From positions 62,001-126,000 of the forward strand of contig NZ_WKKA01000002.1 in assembly GCF_009674885.1 (NCBI RefSeq): 64,000 nucleotides of DNA, read 5' to 3'. Source of the DNA: Paracoccus sp. S-4012 (GTDB lineage: Bacteria; Pseudomonadota; Alphaproteobacteria; Rhodobacterales; Rhodobacteraceae). The notes under the pieces were generated by a model. That model saw only the letters and a list, made by a program, of their open reading frames with translations. It had not been told where the DNA came from and did no database searches. A program made the translations under genes and the position numbers. The first letter of the stretch is position 1; each line of letters opens with the position of its first letter. Positions 44,357 through 52,612 of the stretch are shown here, in pieces.

Positions 44357-45496
44357 ATGAGCTATCTCAACTATCAGGTCACGACGACACCGACCGGGAT
44401 CCGCAAGATCCTGTATCTGAACTGGCCGCTGGTCTTTCTCATCATCGCGGTGTCCGCGACCGGGTTCCTGATGCTCTACTCGGTCGGCGGCGGCGACGTC
44501 TCCCGCTGGGCGCAGCCGCAGATGGAGCGGTTCGCCATCGGCATGGTGGCGATGTTCGCGCTCGCCTTCGTGCCGATCTGGTTCTGGCGCAGCATCGCCA
44601 TCCCGGCCTACGTCATCAGCCTGGCTCTGCTGGTCGCCGTGGACGCCATCGGCCACACGACCATGGGCGCGCAGCGCTGGCTCGACCTCGGGCCGATTCG
44701 GCTGCAACCGTCCGAGATGATGAAGGTCTCGCTCGTGCTGATGCTCGCGGCCTATTACGACTGGCTCGACATCGGCAAGGTCTCGCGGCCGTTCTGGGTG
44801 CTGATCCCGATCCTGCTGATCCTGATCCCGACCGGCCTCGTGGTGATCCAGCCCGACCTTGGGACCGCGATCATGCTGACGCTGGGCGGCGCCTTCACCG
44901 CCTTCGCCGCGGGGGTGAGCGTCTGGTATTTCATCGTGATCTTCGCGGCAGGCGGCGGCGTGGTCTATGCCGTGCTGGCGAGCCGCGGCACGCCTTGGCA
45001 ACTCCTCCACGACTACCAGTTCCGCCGCATCGACACCTTCCTCGACCCGACCACCGATCCGCTCGGCGCGGGCTACAACATCACCCAGGCGCAGATCGCC
45101 CTCGGCTCCGGCGGCTGGTCGGGGCGCGGCTTCATGCAGGGGACGCAGAGCCGCCTCAACTTCCTGCCCGAGAAGCACACCGACTTCATCTTCACCACGC
45201 TGGCCGAGGAGTTCGGCTTCATCGGGGCCTTCTCGCTGCTGACGCTTTACGTGCTGATCCTCGGCTTCTGCCTGCATTCGGCGCTGACCAACCGCGACCG
45301 CTTCGCCTCGCTGCTGACGATCGGCATCGCCTCGACCTTCTTCCTCTACTTCGCCGTCAACATGGGCATGGTGATGGGGCTGCTGCCGGTGGTGGGGGTG
45401 CCCTTGCCGATGGTCAGCTACGGTGGCACCCAGCTGATGATCCTGCTGATGGCCTTCGGCATGGTCCAGTCCGCCCATGTCCACCGTCCCCGCTGA
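44357..45496 (+). CDS. rodA: Peptidoglycan glycosyltransferase RodA
   Basis: 379-aa SEDS-family integral membrane protein polymerising lipid II into glycan strands with PBP2 as partner. About ten spans are predicted. Conserved SEDS segments include GAQRWLDLGPIRLQPSEMMKVSLVLMLAAYYD (with the Gln-Pro-Ser-Glu motif), IPTGLVVIQPDLGTAIMLTLGG with the catalytic-like Asp, LNFLPEKHTDFIFTTLAEEFGFIG, and PVVGVPLPMVSYGGTQLM. It lies three bases after mrdA and is the fifth gene of the shape operon. The following ghrA-like gene is only ten bases downstream and probably shares the transcript. Confidence 0.96.
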   Translation: MSYLNYQVTTTPTGIRKILYLNWPLVFLIIAVSATGFLMLYSVGGGDVSRWAQPQMERFAIGMVAMFALAFVPIWFWRSIAIPAYVISLALLVAVDAIGHTTMGAQRWLDLGPIRLQPSEMMKVSLVLMLAAYYDWLDIGKVSRPFWVLIPILLILIPTGLVVIQPDLGTAIMLTLGGAFTAFAAGVSVWYFIVIFAAGGGVVYAVLASRGTPWQLLHDYQFRRIDTFLDPTTDPLGAGYNITQAQIALGSGGWSGRGFMQGTQSRLNFLPEKHTDFIFTTLAEEFGFIGAFSLLTLYVLILGFCLHSALTNRDRFASLLTIGIASTFFLYFAVNMGMVMGLLPVVGVPLPMVSYGGTQLMILLMAFGMVQSAHVHRPR

Positions 45497-45506
45497 GGAG
45501 TTTTCC

Positions 45507-46427
45507 ATGCTGACCGTCCTCTGGGCCGCGCGCCCCGACCGCTGGCCCGCGTGGGAGGCCCCCCTGGAGCGCGAACTCGCCGGACTGGCGCGGATCGTCC
45601 ACGAGGCACCGGAGCCGGAGGCGATCGACGCCATCATCTACGCCCCGAATGCGCGCTTCTCGGACTTCAGCCCCTACACCCGCGCCGGGCTGGTCCAGTC
45701 TCTCTGGGCGGGGGTGGAGCGGATCGTCGGCAACGGGACCCTGACTCAGCCGCTCGCGCGGATGGTCGATCCGGGGCTGACGGATGGGATGGTGGAATAC
45801 TGCCTCGGCTGGGCGATGCGCTTCCACCTCGGCATGGACCGCTACGCGCAGGATGGCGCATGGCGCAACGCGCTGATCCCGCCTCTCGCGCGCGAGCGGC
45901 GGGTGACGGTTCTCGGCGCCGGCGCTCTCGGCGCTCCGGTGGCGCGGCGGCTGGCGCAGGTGGGCTTCGACACCGCGGTCTGGTCCGCCTCCGGGCGCGA
46001 GGTCGAGGGGCTGACGGTGATCGGCGGCGAGAAGGGCCTGCCGGAGGCGCTCGGCCGGGCCGAAATCCTGGTGACGCTGCTGCCCGACACGCCCGAGACG
46101 CGCGACCTGCTCGACTCCCACCGGCTGGCGATGCTGCCCGCGGGCGCCGCCATCGTGAACCCCGGCCGCGGCACGCTGATCGAGGATGCGGCGCTGATCG
46201 CGGCGCTCGACTCGGGGCAGGTCGGCCATGCCGTGCTGGACGTGTTCCGCACCGAGCCGCTGCCGCCCGGCCATGCCTTCTGGTCCCACCCCCGCGTCTT
46301 CGTCACGCCCCATATCGCGGCCGAGACGCGGCCCTCGAGCGCCGCGGCGGTCGTGGCCGAGAACCTGCGGCGCCTGCGCGATGGGCGGCCGTTCCTGCAT
46401 CTGGTGGACCGGACGCGGGGCTATTGA
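45507..46427 (+). CDS. Glyoxylate/hydroxypyruvate reductase A-like D-2-hydroxyacid dehydrogenase
   Basis: 306-aa NAD(P)-dependent oxidoreductase of the D-isomer-specific 2-hydroxyacid dehydrogenase family, GhrA branch. The Rossmann motif is VTVLGAGALGAPVARRLAQVGF (near 137). The catalytic residues are in IVNPGRGTLIED (Arg region), DVFRTEPLPPGHAFWSHPRVFVTPHIAAETRP (Glu and His). The start at 45507 is fixed by GAGGAG with six-base spacing; an upstream in-frame ATG at 45477 lies inside rodA. It probably reduces glyoxylate or hydroxypyruvate in the cytoplasm. Location behind rodA looks incidental; co-transcription is likely. Confidence 0.9.
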   Translation: MLTVLWAARPDRWPAWEAPLERELAGLARIVHEAPEPEAIDAIIYAPNARFSDFSPYTRAGLVQSLWAGVERIVGNGTLTQPLARMVDPGLTDGMVEYCLGWAMRFHLGMDRYAQDGAWRNALIPPLARERRVTVLGAGALGAPVARRLAQVGFDTAVWSASGREVEGLTVIGGEKGLPEALGRAEILVTLLPDTPETRDLLDSHRLAMLPAGAAIVNPGRGTLIEDAALIAALDSGQVGHAVLDVFRTEPLPPGHAFWSHPRVFVTPHIAAETRPSSAAAVVAENLRRLRDGRPFLHLVDRTRGY

Positions 46428-46494
46428 GGCGGCGGGGCTTTCCCGGCGCAGGGGGATCGCCTATCACCGGGCAAACACGCCCCGGGGGACGGCC

Positions 46495-46986
46495 ATGACC
46501 AGACCAACGCTCGCGCTCGGCCTCCTGTCGGTGCTCGTCCTCGCGGGTTGCGGCGACTCGGGGCTGAACCCCTTGCGCTGGTTCGGCGGCGGGCAGTCGG
46601 CGGGGCCGACGACGCTGACGCCCGAGGGCGGCTACGTCAGCGCGGACCCGCGCCAGCCCTTCCCGCGCGTGACCGGCGCCAGCTGGGAGCCGACGGCCAA
46701 TGGCCGGATGCTGGTCGTGACCGGCGTTCCGCCGACCAAGGGCTGGTGGGACCCGGCGCTCATCGGCGAGGCGCCGGGGCGCCGGGTGGCGCCCGACGCG
46801 GACGGCAGCCTGCGCCTGGTCTTTGTGGCCTCGCCGCCTTTGCCGGGCAGCCCCGAGACTGCGATGGCCGCCGATCCGCGCGCCGACACGATCACCGTCG
46901 CGCGCAGTTTCACCAACACCGAGCTTGCCGGGATCAGCCAGGTCGTCGTCAGCGGCGCGGGGCAGAGCCTGACGCTCCGCCCCTGA
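46495..46986 (+). CDS. Small putative lipoprotein of unknown function
   Basis: 163 aa with a lipoprotein signal peptide: LALGLLSVLVLAGCGDSG, lipobox LAGC, Cys at residue 19. The mature part begins NPLRWFGGG and contains VTGASWEPTANGRMLVVTGVPPTKGWWDPALIG, ending with the strand-rich ARSFTNTELAGISQVVVSGAGQSLTLRP. Asp at +2 after the lipid Cys is absent (Gly), so outer-membrane sorting is expected by the E. coli rule. No family is recognised. ATG at 46495 follows a CGGGGGAC stretch. It follows ghrA-like on the same strand and converges with the GNAT gene two bases after its stop. Confidence 0.75.
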   Translation: MTRPTLALGLLSVLVLAGCGDSGLNPLRWFGGGQSAGPTTLTPEGGYVSADPRQPFPRVTGASWEPTANGRMLVVTGVPPTKGWWDPALIGEAPGRRVAPDADGSLRLVFVASPPLPGSPETAMAADPRADTITVARSFTNTELAGISQVVVSGAGQSLTLRP

Positions 46987-46988
46987 GG

Positions 46989-47576
46989 TCAGCCGGTCGG
47001 GCGGGCATAGGTCCAGGTCGGCACGCGCGCGTTGCGGGCGACCGACCAGCTCTCGGCGTCGCCAAGATATTCAAAGCCGCAATTCGTCAGCACGCGGGCC
47101 GAGCCGGGGTTGTCCTGGAACGCCTCGGCCACGAACGAGACGCAGCCGCGCGGGTTGGCGCGGATCAGCCCCTCGACCGCCTCGGTGGCAAAGCCGGTGT
47201 TCCAGAAGCCGGGGCCGATCCAGAACTCCAGCTCGCACTGGCCCGGCGCCACCCGGCTCAGCGTGACGACGCCCAGCAGCTCCGCCAGCTGCGCCTCGCT
47301 GCCGTCGATGGCCCAGGCGACGGTCCTGCCCTCGCGGCCCTCGGCCTGAAGCCGGGCGACATAGGCCTCGGCGGCGCCGGGGGGCAGCGGATGGGGGATG
47401 CTTCGGGTGCCGTCGGCCAGCCGCTTGTCGCCGGTATAGAGCGCTATCAGCCCCGCGTCCGAGCGGCGCAGCGGCCGCAGCACGAGACGCTCGGTGCGGA
47501 TCAGCTCGTCGCCCTCCGCCGGGGGCAGCCGGTCGTCATTGTCGTTCCGGGAGGTGGCGGGCCGCAATGCAGGCAT
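46989..47576 (-). CDS. GNAT-family N-acetyltransferase (RimJ/RimL-like)
   Basis: 195-aa acetyl-CoA-dependent acetyltransferase. The RimJ/RimL-type pattern is visible: ELIRTERLVLRPLRRSDAGLIALY near residue 25, central strands AELLGVVTLSRVAPGQCELEFWIGPGFWNTGFATEAVEGLI (acetyl-CoA pyrophosphate loop equivalent) and FVAEAFQDNPGSARVLTNCGFEYLGDAESWSVARNA. The target may be a ribosomal or other protein N-terminus, or a small molecule. The start at 47576 is preferred because AAGGA is seven bases upstream, whereas it almost touches the ATG at 47582. It lies just downstream of the rpmA terminator and thus has its own control. Confidence 0.85.
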   Translation of the reverse strand: MPALRPATSRNDNDDRLPPAEGDELIRTERLVLRPLRRSDAGLIALYTGDKRLADGTRSIPHPLPPGAAEAYVARLQAEGREGRTVAWAIDGSEAQLAELLGVVTLSRVAPGQCELEFWIGPGFWNTGFATEAVEGLIRANPRGCVSFVAEAFQDNPGSARVLTNCGFEYLGDAESWSVARNARVPTWTYARPTG

Positions 47577-47613
47577 TGACATTTCCTTAATGAAATGAGC
47601 GCCGGATACGGAA

Positions 47614-47636
47614 AGGGCCGGCTCGGCGCCGGCCCT
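47614..47636 (-). terminator. Terminator of the rplU-rpmA operon
   Basis: In transcript direction (minus strand) a nine-base-pair stem AGGGCCGGC / GCCGGCCCT with a five-base loop, followed by TTTCC. It is 26 bases beyond the rpmA stop and upstream of the GNAT gene. Confidence 0.75.
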
Positions 47637-47661
47637 CGTAAAACTGGGTCGTGCGCCGTGC

Positions 47662-47931
47662 TTACTCAGCCGCGATTGCGGGCGCAGTCACGGAAATGAA
47701 GGTGCGGCCCTTGAGGCCCTTGCGGAAGCTGATCTGGCCATCGGTCAGCGCAAACAGCGTGTGGTCCTTGCCCATGCCGACATTCTCGCCCGGCCACCAC
47801 TTGGTGCCGCGCTGACGGACGATGATGTTGCCGGCGATGGCCTCCTGGCCGCCGAACAGCTTGACGCCGAGGCGGCGGCCGGCCGAATCGCGGCCGTTGC
47901 GGGACGAGCCGCCTGCTTTCTTGTGTGCCAT
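47662..47931 (-). CDS. rpmA: 50S ribosomal protein L27
   Basis: 89-aa L27, a component of the peptidyl-transferase centre. [20 protein letters not shown], followed by [23 protein letters not shown] and [21 protein letters not shown], is diagnostic. The N-terminus AHKKAGGS is the mature form directly, without the Firmicute-type cleaved extension. Gene order rplU-rpmA with a four-base gap is universal. A terminator follows. Confidence 0.98.
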   Translation of the reverse strand: MAHKKAGGSSRNGRDSAGRRLGVKLFGGQEAIAGNIIVRQRGTKWWPGENVGMGKDHTLFALTDGQISFRKGLKGRTFISVTAPAIAAE

Positions 47932-47935
47932 GGGA

Positions 47936-48469
47936 TCAGACCTCCGAGGCGGTGTTCTGCGGTGCCGCGGTCGCGGCGGTGGTTTCGGTTTCGGCCGGCT
48001 TCTCGCCCGCCGCGCCCGAGGCGACGCGGCGCGACATTTCGGGCTGTTCCGTGCGGTTGAGGGCGAAGCGGTCGGTGCCCGGCGCGGTGCGGGTCACGTC
48101 GGCCTCGCCGGCGCGGCGCGCGGCGCGGGTGCCGGTCGCCACCGCGACATCGGTGCGCTCGGCGCCGGATTCAAGCACGTCCGTCACGCGCAGCAGCGTC
48201 AACTGCTGGCGGTGGCCGCGGGTCCGCTGCGAGCTGTGCTTGCGGCGGCGCTTGTGGAAGGTGATGACCTTGTCGGCCTTGATCTGGTCGAGGACCTCGG
48301 CCTGCACGCAGGCGCCCGACACCAGCGGGCTGCCGATGGTCGAGCCGACCATCAGGATATCGTTGAACTGGACCGTGTCGCCAGCCGCGGCATTCAGCTT
48401 CTCGACGCGCAGCACGTCGCCGGGCTGGACGCGGTACTGCTTGCCGCCGGTCTTGAGAATCGCGAACAT
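47936..48469 (-). CDS. rplU: 50S ribosomal protein L21 with long C-terminal extension
   Basis: 177 aa. Residues 1-100 are canonical L21 ([62 protein letters not shown]). About 75 further residues follow, Ala/Thr/Glu-rich and apparently disordered ([35 protein letters not shown]), compared with the 103-aa E. coli protein. I recall extended L21 tails in Rhodobacterales. The start at 48469 gives the universal [12 protein letters not shown]; a frame to 48535 includes leader sequence. Its 5' leader holds a 14-bp palindrome and a CoA-transferase terminator lies upstream. Confidence 0.95.
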   Translation of the reverse strand: MFAILKTGGKQYRVQPGDVLRVEKLNAAAGDTVQFNDILMVGSTIGSPLVSGACVQAEVLDQIKADKVITFHKRRRKHSSQRTRGHRQQLTLLRVTDVLESGAERTDVAVATGTRAARRAGEADVTRTAPGTDRFALNRTEQPEMSRRVASGAAGEKPAETETTAATAAPQNTASEV

Positions 48470-48507
48470 CTCGCCTCGATCTTTCTTCTCTGCCGCGTCC
48501 TGTGGCC

Positions 48508-48521
48508 CCTGCAATTGCAGG
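48508..48521 (-). promoter_or_regulatory. Palindrome CCTGCAATTGCAGG in the rplU leader
   Basis: A perfect 14-bp palindrome lies 38 bases upstream of the rplU ATG, between the upstream terminator and the gene. It could be a protein-binding site at the promoter, or part of an autoregulatory leader such as those known for L21 in Firmicutes, although no homology to those is claimed. Confidence 0.45.
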
Positions 48522-48571
48522 CGTTCGGGGATCACCCGCCTTCGGACAGCGCACCTTGACGGTGGTGTTTA

Positions 48572-48606
48572 AAACAAATGCCGGCCACGGGCGAAGCCCC
48601 GGCCGG
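48572..48606 (-). terminator. Terminator downstream of the CaiB-family gene
   Basis: On the minus strand CCGGCC-GGGGC-TTCG-CCCGT-GGCCGG forms a long stem with a stable UUCG-type tetraloop, followed by CATTTGTTTT. It is 33 bases past the stop of the CoA-transferase gene and separates it from rplU. Confidence 0.8.
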
Positions 48607-48638
48607 ATGCCCCTGAATGGACGATCCGGCGCCCCAAG

Positions 48639-49709
48639 TCAACCGTTTCGCGCATCCCAGCGGGCGAGGACAGCCTCCGCGCCGACCGCCGCGCCCGCGC
48701 GCAGACTGCCCGGCGTGGCCGAGAGCCGCGGAGCCGGGGCAGGCTCGCCGTCCTGCCAGACACCGCGCGCGACGTTGTGGGGATGCACCGCCGCCTCGCC
48801 ATAGTCGAGGACGGCGCCCGCGCAGGCGTCGGTCCCCTCCAGCACCGCCGCCCAGTCGTCCCGCGTTCGCGTGGCGAAAACCGCCGCCAGCCGCGCCCGG
48901 ATCGCGGGCCAGCCGCTGCGGTCCGCGCGGTCGGGCAGTTCGGCCGGGTCTATCCCCAACCGCTCCAGCAGCGCCGCCCAGAACTGCGGCTCGAGCGCGC
49001 CGATCGCGACGAATCCGCCATCGGCGCAAGCGTAACACCCATACCACGGCGCCCCGCCGTCCAGCATGTTCGCCTCGCGCGCGTCGGCCCACAACTCCTC
49101 GCGCCGCATCCCCGCGATCATGGCCGAGAGATGCGCGACCCCGTCGGTGATCGCCGCGTCCACCACCTGCCCCTGCCCCGTCGCCCGCGCATGGATCAGC
49201 GCCGCCAGCATCCCCGCGACCAGATACATCGACCCGCCCGCAAAATCGCCGAGCAGGTTCATCGGCGGCACCGGCCGCTCAGCGGGGCCGACGGCCGCAA
49301 GCGCCCCCGTAGCCGCGAGATAGCTGATATCGTGCCCAGCGCTCTGCGCCAGCGGCCCGGTCTGGCCCCATCCGGTCATGCGCCCATAGACCAGCCGCGG
49401 ATGCTCCGCGAAATCCCCGGGCCCGAGGCCCAGCCGCTCCATCGCGCCCGGCCGCATCCCCTCGATCAGCGCGTCGGCCCGCAGGATCAGCGCCCGCGCC
49501 GCCTCGCGGCCCGCCTCGCTCTTGAGGTCCAGTTCCACCCAGTCGCGCCCGCGGTCGAGCGGGTCGCGCGCCATGCCGAGGATGCGACGGCTGCCGGGGC
49601 GGGTGATGCGGATGACCTCGGCGCCGTGGTCGGCGAGCCACATGGCGGCGAAGGGCGTCGGTCCGAGGCCCGCGATCTCGACCACGCGGACGCCATCCAA
49701 CGCACCCAT
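48639..49709 (-). CDS. Alpha-methylacyl-CoA racemase-like CaiB/BaiF (class III CoA-transferase) protein
   Basis: 356 aa. The class III CoA-transferase fold is clear, and the catalytic pair is that of alpha-methylacyl-CoA racemase: His in SAGHDISYLAATGAL and Asp in MNLLGDFAGGSMYLV, where CoA-transferases would have the nucleophilic Asp in a different context. N-terminus GVRVVEIAGLGPTPFAAMWLADHGAEVI and GRDWVELDLKSEAG are typical. It should epimerise 2-methylacyl-CoA thioesters, permitting beta-oxidation of branched acids. ATG at 49709 overlaps the ABC-F stop by one base (TGATG), so the two are co-translated though functionally unrelated. A good terminator follows. Confidence 0.9.
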   Translation of the reverse strand: MGALDGVRVVEIAGLGPTPFAAMWLADHGAEVIRITRPGSRRILGMARDPLDRGRDWVELDLKSEAGREAARALILRADALIEGMRPGAMERLGLGPGDFAEHPRLVYGRMTGWGQTGPLAQSAGHDISYLAATGALAAVGPAERPVPPMNLLGDFAGGSMYLVAGMLAALIHARATGQGQVVDAAITDGVAHLSAMIAGMRREELWADAREANMLDGGAPWYGCYACADGGFVAIGALEPQFWAALLERLGIDPAELPDRADRSGWPAIRARLAAVFATRTRDDWAAVLEGTDACAGAVLDYGEAAVHPHNVARGVWQDGEPAPAPRLSATPGSLRAGAAVGAEAVLARWDARNG

Positions 49710-51517
49710 CAGGCCTCCGCCTTCTCGGCCAGCCGCAGCCACTCGTCCTCGGCCGCCATCAGCGCCGCCTGCCGCTCGGCCAACGCTTCGGTGGCCTTGG
49801 CGAATTTCGCCGGCGCGGTGGTGTAGAGGTCCGGGGCGGCGAGGTAGTCGGTGAGCTTCGCGATCTCGGCTTCGAGCCGCGCGATCTCGTCAGGCAGGGC
49901 CCCGAGGCGATGCTTTTCGGTGAAGGTCAGCCCGGCGCCCGGCGCTTTCGCCGGTGCGGCGGGGGACGCCGCAGTCGTTCGCACCGGGGCCGCCTCAACC
50001 GGCGCATCCTCGCCCCGCTGCGCGCGATAGTCGCTCCACCCGCCGGCATAGACCACCGCGCGGCCGTCGCCCTCCATCGCCACGGTCGTATCCGCCACCC
50101 GGTCGATGAAGTCGCGGTCGTGGCTGACCAGCAGCACGGTGCCGTCATACTCGCCCAAGAGGTCCTGCAGCAGGTCCAGCGTCTCGATGTCGAGGTCGTT
50201 GGTCGGCTCGTCCAGCACCAGCAGGTTCGAGGGCCGCGCCATGATCTGCGCCAGCAGCAGCCGCGCCTTCTCGCCGCCCGAGAGGCTGGCGATGGGCGCG
50301 CGGGCCTGCGACTCGTCGAAGAGGAAATCCTTGAGGTAGCCCACCACATGCCGCGGCTGGCCGCGCACCATCACCTGATCGGCGCTGCCCGAGACGGCGA
50401 GCGCCGCGTCCCCGGTCAGCGTGGCCCAAGGCGTCGCCGCCTCGTCCAGCGCGGAGCGGGTCTGGTCGAATACGGCGATCTCCAGACTCGTGCCATGCGT
50501 TACCGTCCCGGTATCCGGCGCGAGGTCGCCCGTCAGCATGCGGATCAGCGTCGTCTTGCCCGCGCCGTTCGGCCCCACGAAGGCGATCCGGTCGCCGCGC
50601 ATCACGCGCAGGTCGAACGGCCTGAGCACCACCCGCTCGCCGAAGCGCTTGGAGATGCCGCGCGCCTCGATCACCTTGCGCCCCGACTGCGGCCCGGCGT
50701 CCAGCGCCATCGCCGCCGTCCCCTGCCGCCGGATCTGCGCCGCCCGCTCGGCCCGCATCGCCTGCAGCGCGCGCAGCCGCCCCTGGTTGCGCTTGCGCCG
50801 CGCGCTGATCCCTTCGACCGCCCAACGACCTTCCGCCTTGATCTTGCGGTCGAGCTTGTGGCGGGCCTCGTCCTCGGCCGCCCAGACCGCCTCGCGCCAC
50901 TCCTCGAAGCCGGCGAAGCCGCGCTCCTGCCGCCTCACCTCGCCGCGGTCGAGCCAGAGCGTCGCGCGGGTCAGGTCGCGCAGGAAGGCGCGGTCGTGGC
51001 TGATGAGGACGAAGGCTGAGGCTGTGCCCTCGAGCTGCGCGTCGAGCCAGGTGATCGCCTCGATGTCGAGGTGGTTCGTGGGCTCGTCGAGCAGCATCAG
51101 CTCGGCCCCTTCGGCCAGCAGCCGGGCGAGCGCGGCCCGCCGCCGCTCGCCGCCCGAGGCGGAGGCGACCGGGGTCAGCGGGTCGAACTTCAGCCCCTCG
51201 GCGGCCGCGGCCACGCGCCATTCCTCGCCCGGATGCAGGCGGGCCGCGGCGAAATCGCCGAGCGTCTCGTGGCCGGAGAGGTCGGGGTCCTGCTCCATAT
51301 AGGCGACCGTGGTGCCCGCCCCCAGCACGCGGTTGCCGGAATCGGGCAGGACCAGCCCGGCCAGCAGCTTCATCAGCGTGGATTTGCCCGAGCCGTTGCG
51401 GCCGACGAGCGCGATCCGGTCGCCCGGCTGGATCGTCAGCGACAGGTTCTCGAACACGGTATGCCCGCCGAAGCGGAGGGCGACGTCGGAGAGCTGCAGG
51501 AGGGGGGCGCGGGCCAT
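49709..51517 (-). CDS. ABC-F family ATPase, Uup-like
   Basis: 602-aa cytoplasmic protein with two ABC ATPase domains and no membrane spans. Domain 1: Walker A LVGRNGSGKSTLMKLL, signature ASGGERRRAALARLL, Walker B ELMLLDEPTNHLDIEAI. Linker KIKAEGRWAVEGISARRKRNQGR. Domain 2: Walker A FVGPNGAGKTTLIRML, signature LSGGEKARLLLAQIM, Walker B LLVLDEPTNDLDIETLDLL. A C-terminal coiled coil (LPDEIARLEAEIAKLTDYL...LAERQAALMAAEDEWLRLAEK) marks the Uup subgroup, which binds DNA or ribosomes. A role in translation quality control or precise excision is known for relatives; exact function here is inference. Confidence 0.93.
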   Translation of the reverse strand: MARAPLLQLSDVALRFGGHTVFENLSLTIQPGDRIALVGRNGSGKSTLMKLLAGLVLPDSGNRVLGAGTTVAYMEQDPDLSGHETLGDFAAARLHPGEEWRVAAAAEGLKFDPLTPVASASGGERRRAALARLLAEGAELMLLDEPTNHLDIEAITWLDAQLEGTASAFVLISHDRAFLRDLTRATLWLDRGEVRRQERGFAGFEEWREAVWAAEDEARHKLDRKIKAEGRWAVEGISARRKRNQGRLRALQAMRAERAAQIRRQGTAAMALDAGPQSGRKVIEARGISKRFGERVVLRPFDLRVMRGDRIAFVGPNGAGKTTLIRMLTGDLAPDTGTVTHGTSLEIAVFDQTRSALDEAATPWATLTGDAALAVSGSADQVMVRGQPRHVVGYLKDFLFDESQARAPIASLSGGEKARLLLAQIMARPSNLLVLDEPTNDLDIETLDLLQDLLGEYDGTVLLVSHDRDFIDRVADTTVAMEGDGRAVVYAGGWSDYRAQRGEDAPVEAAPVRTTAASPAAPAKAPGAGLTFTEKHRLGALPDEIARLEAEIAKLTDYLAAPDLYTTAPAKFAKATEALAERQAALMAAEDEWLRLAEKAEA

Positions 51518-51584
51518 GGCGGCAGCGGCTAACCCGGCCCCGGCAGCGCGTCAATCGCGCCGCGGTCGCCGCGCCTTCACCCTT

Positions 51585-51616
51585 CCGAAAGGTCTGTGCC
51601 ATAGAAGGTCTTTCGG
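51585..51616. promoter_or_regulatory. Inverted repeat upstream of the nucleoside hydrolase gene
   Basis: CCGAAAG (51585-51591) and CTTTCGG (51610-51616) are exact complements with centres 25 bases apart, and the last arm ends 15 bases before the ATG. The spacer contains GCCATAGAAGG, a possible -10. It may be an operator or a 5' UTR hairpin. Confidence 0.35.
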
Positions 51617-51631
51617 AGCCGGGAGCCGCCC

Positions 51632-52585
51632 ATGCCGCGCAAGATCATCTTCGACACCGACCCCGGCCAGGACGACGCCGTGGCGCTGCTGCTGGCGCTC
51701 GCTTCGCCCGAGGAGGTCGAGGTGCTGGGCGTCACCGCCGTGGCCGGAAACGTGCCGCTGGACCTGACGGCGAAGAACGCGCGCATCGTCTGCGAACTGG
51801 CGGGACGGCCTGACCTGCCCGTCCATGCGGGCTGCGACGCGCCGCTCGCGCGCAGGCTCGTCACGGCCGAGAACGTGCATGGCGCGACCGGCCTCGACGG
51901 CATCGACCTGCGCCCGCCCGCGATGCCGCTGGCGGAGACGCATGCGGTCGATTTCATCATCGAGACTCTGCGCGGGGAGCCTTCGGGCAGCGTCACCCTC
52001 GTGGCCGTCGGCCCGCTGACCAACATCGCCACCGCCTTCGACCGCGCCCCCGACACCGTGCCGCGCGTGCAGGAGATCGTCATCATGGGCGGCGCCTATT
52101 TCGAGGTCGGCAACGTCACCCCGGCGGCCGAGTTCAACATCTACGTGGACCCCGAGGCCGCCAAGCTGGTCTTCGACTCCGGCGCGGCCCTGACGGTGAT
52201 GCCGCTCGACGTGACGCACAAGGCGCTGACCAGCCGCGACTGGGTCGAGGGGATGCGCGCCCTCGGCACCCGCGTCGGCGAGGCGGTGGCGAGCTGGACC
52301 GATTTCTTCGAGCGCTACGACAAGGCGAAATACGGCAACCTCGGCGCGCCCCTGCACGACCCCTGCGCGGTCGCCTGGCTGATCCGGCCGGAGCTGTTCT
52401 CGGGCAAGCGAGTCAATGTCGAGATCGAGACAGCGGGGGAGTTCACCGCCGGCATGACGGTCGCCGACTGGTGGGGCGTCACCGGCAAGGCGGCGAATTG
52501 CCTCTTCGTGAACGAGGTGGACCGAGACGGGCTGTTCGCGATGCTGACCGAACGGCTGGCGCGGCTCGGGCAGAAGCCGGGATAG
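51632..52585 (+). CDS. Inosine-uridine preferring nucleoside hydrolase
   Basis: 317-aa calcium-dependent N-ribohydrolase that splits ribonucleosides into base and ribose for salvage. The hallmark Ca2+-binding motif KIIFDTDPGQDDAVALLLAL is at the N-terminus. Other active-site parts are AVGPLTNIATAF, IVIMGGAYFEVGNVTPAAEFNIYVDPEAAKLVF and APLHDPCAVAWLI, containing the C-terminal metal-ligand Asp. The active-site His commonly found in inosine/uridine-preferring enzymes appears as THKAL around residue 195 only tentatively. No transporter is adjacent. It converges on ompH with a 27-base gap. Confidence 0.9.
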   Translation: MPRKIIFDTDPGQDDAVALLLALASPEEVEVLGVTAVAGNVPLDLTAKNARIVCELAGRPDLPVHAGCDAPLARRLVTAENVHGATGLDGIDLRPPAMPLAETHAVDFIIETLRGEPSGSVTLVAVGPLTNIATAFDRAPDTVPRVQEIVIMGGAYFEVGNVTPAAEFNIYVDPEAAKLVFDSGAALTVMPLDVTHKALTSRDWVEGMRALGTRVGEAVASWTDFFERYDKAKYGNLGAPLHDPCAVAWLIRPELFSGKRVNVEIETAGEFTAGMTVADWWGVTGKAANCLFVNEVDRDGLFAMLTERLARLGQKPG

Positions 52586-52612
52586 GGGCGCAGCGCGGAA
52601 GGTCCTGCGCCG

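Noticed and set aside
42398..45637. 1079-codon open frame on the minus strand
   Set aside because: It is antisense to mrdA and rodA, whose catalytic motifs are intact on the plus strand. Its translation is Arg/His/Gln-rich without recognisable domains, as expected for a GC-rich shadow frame.
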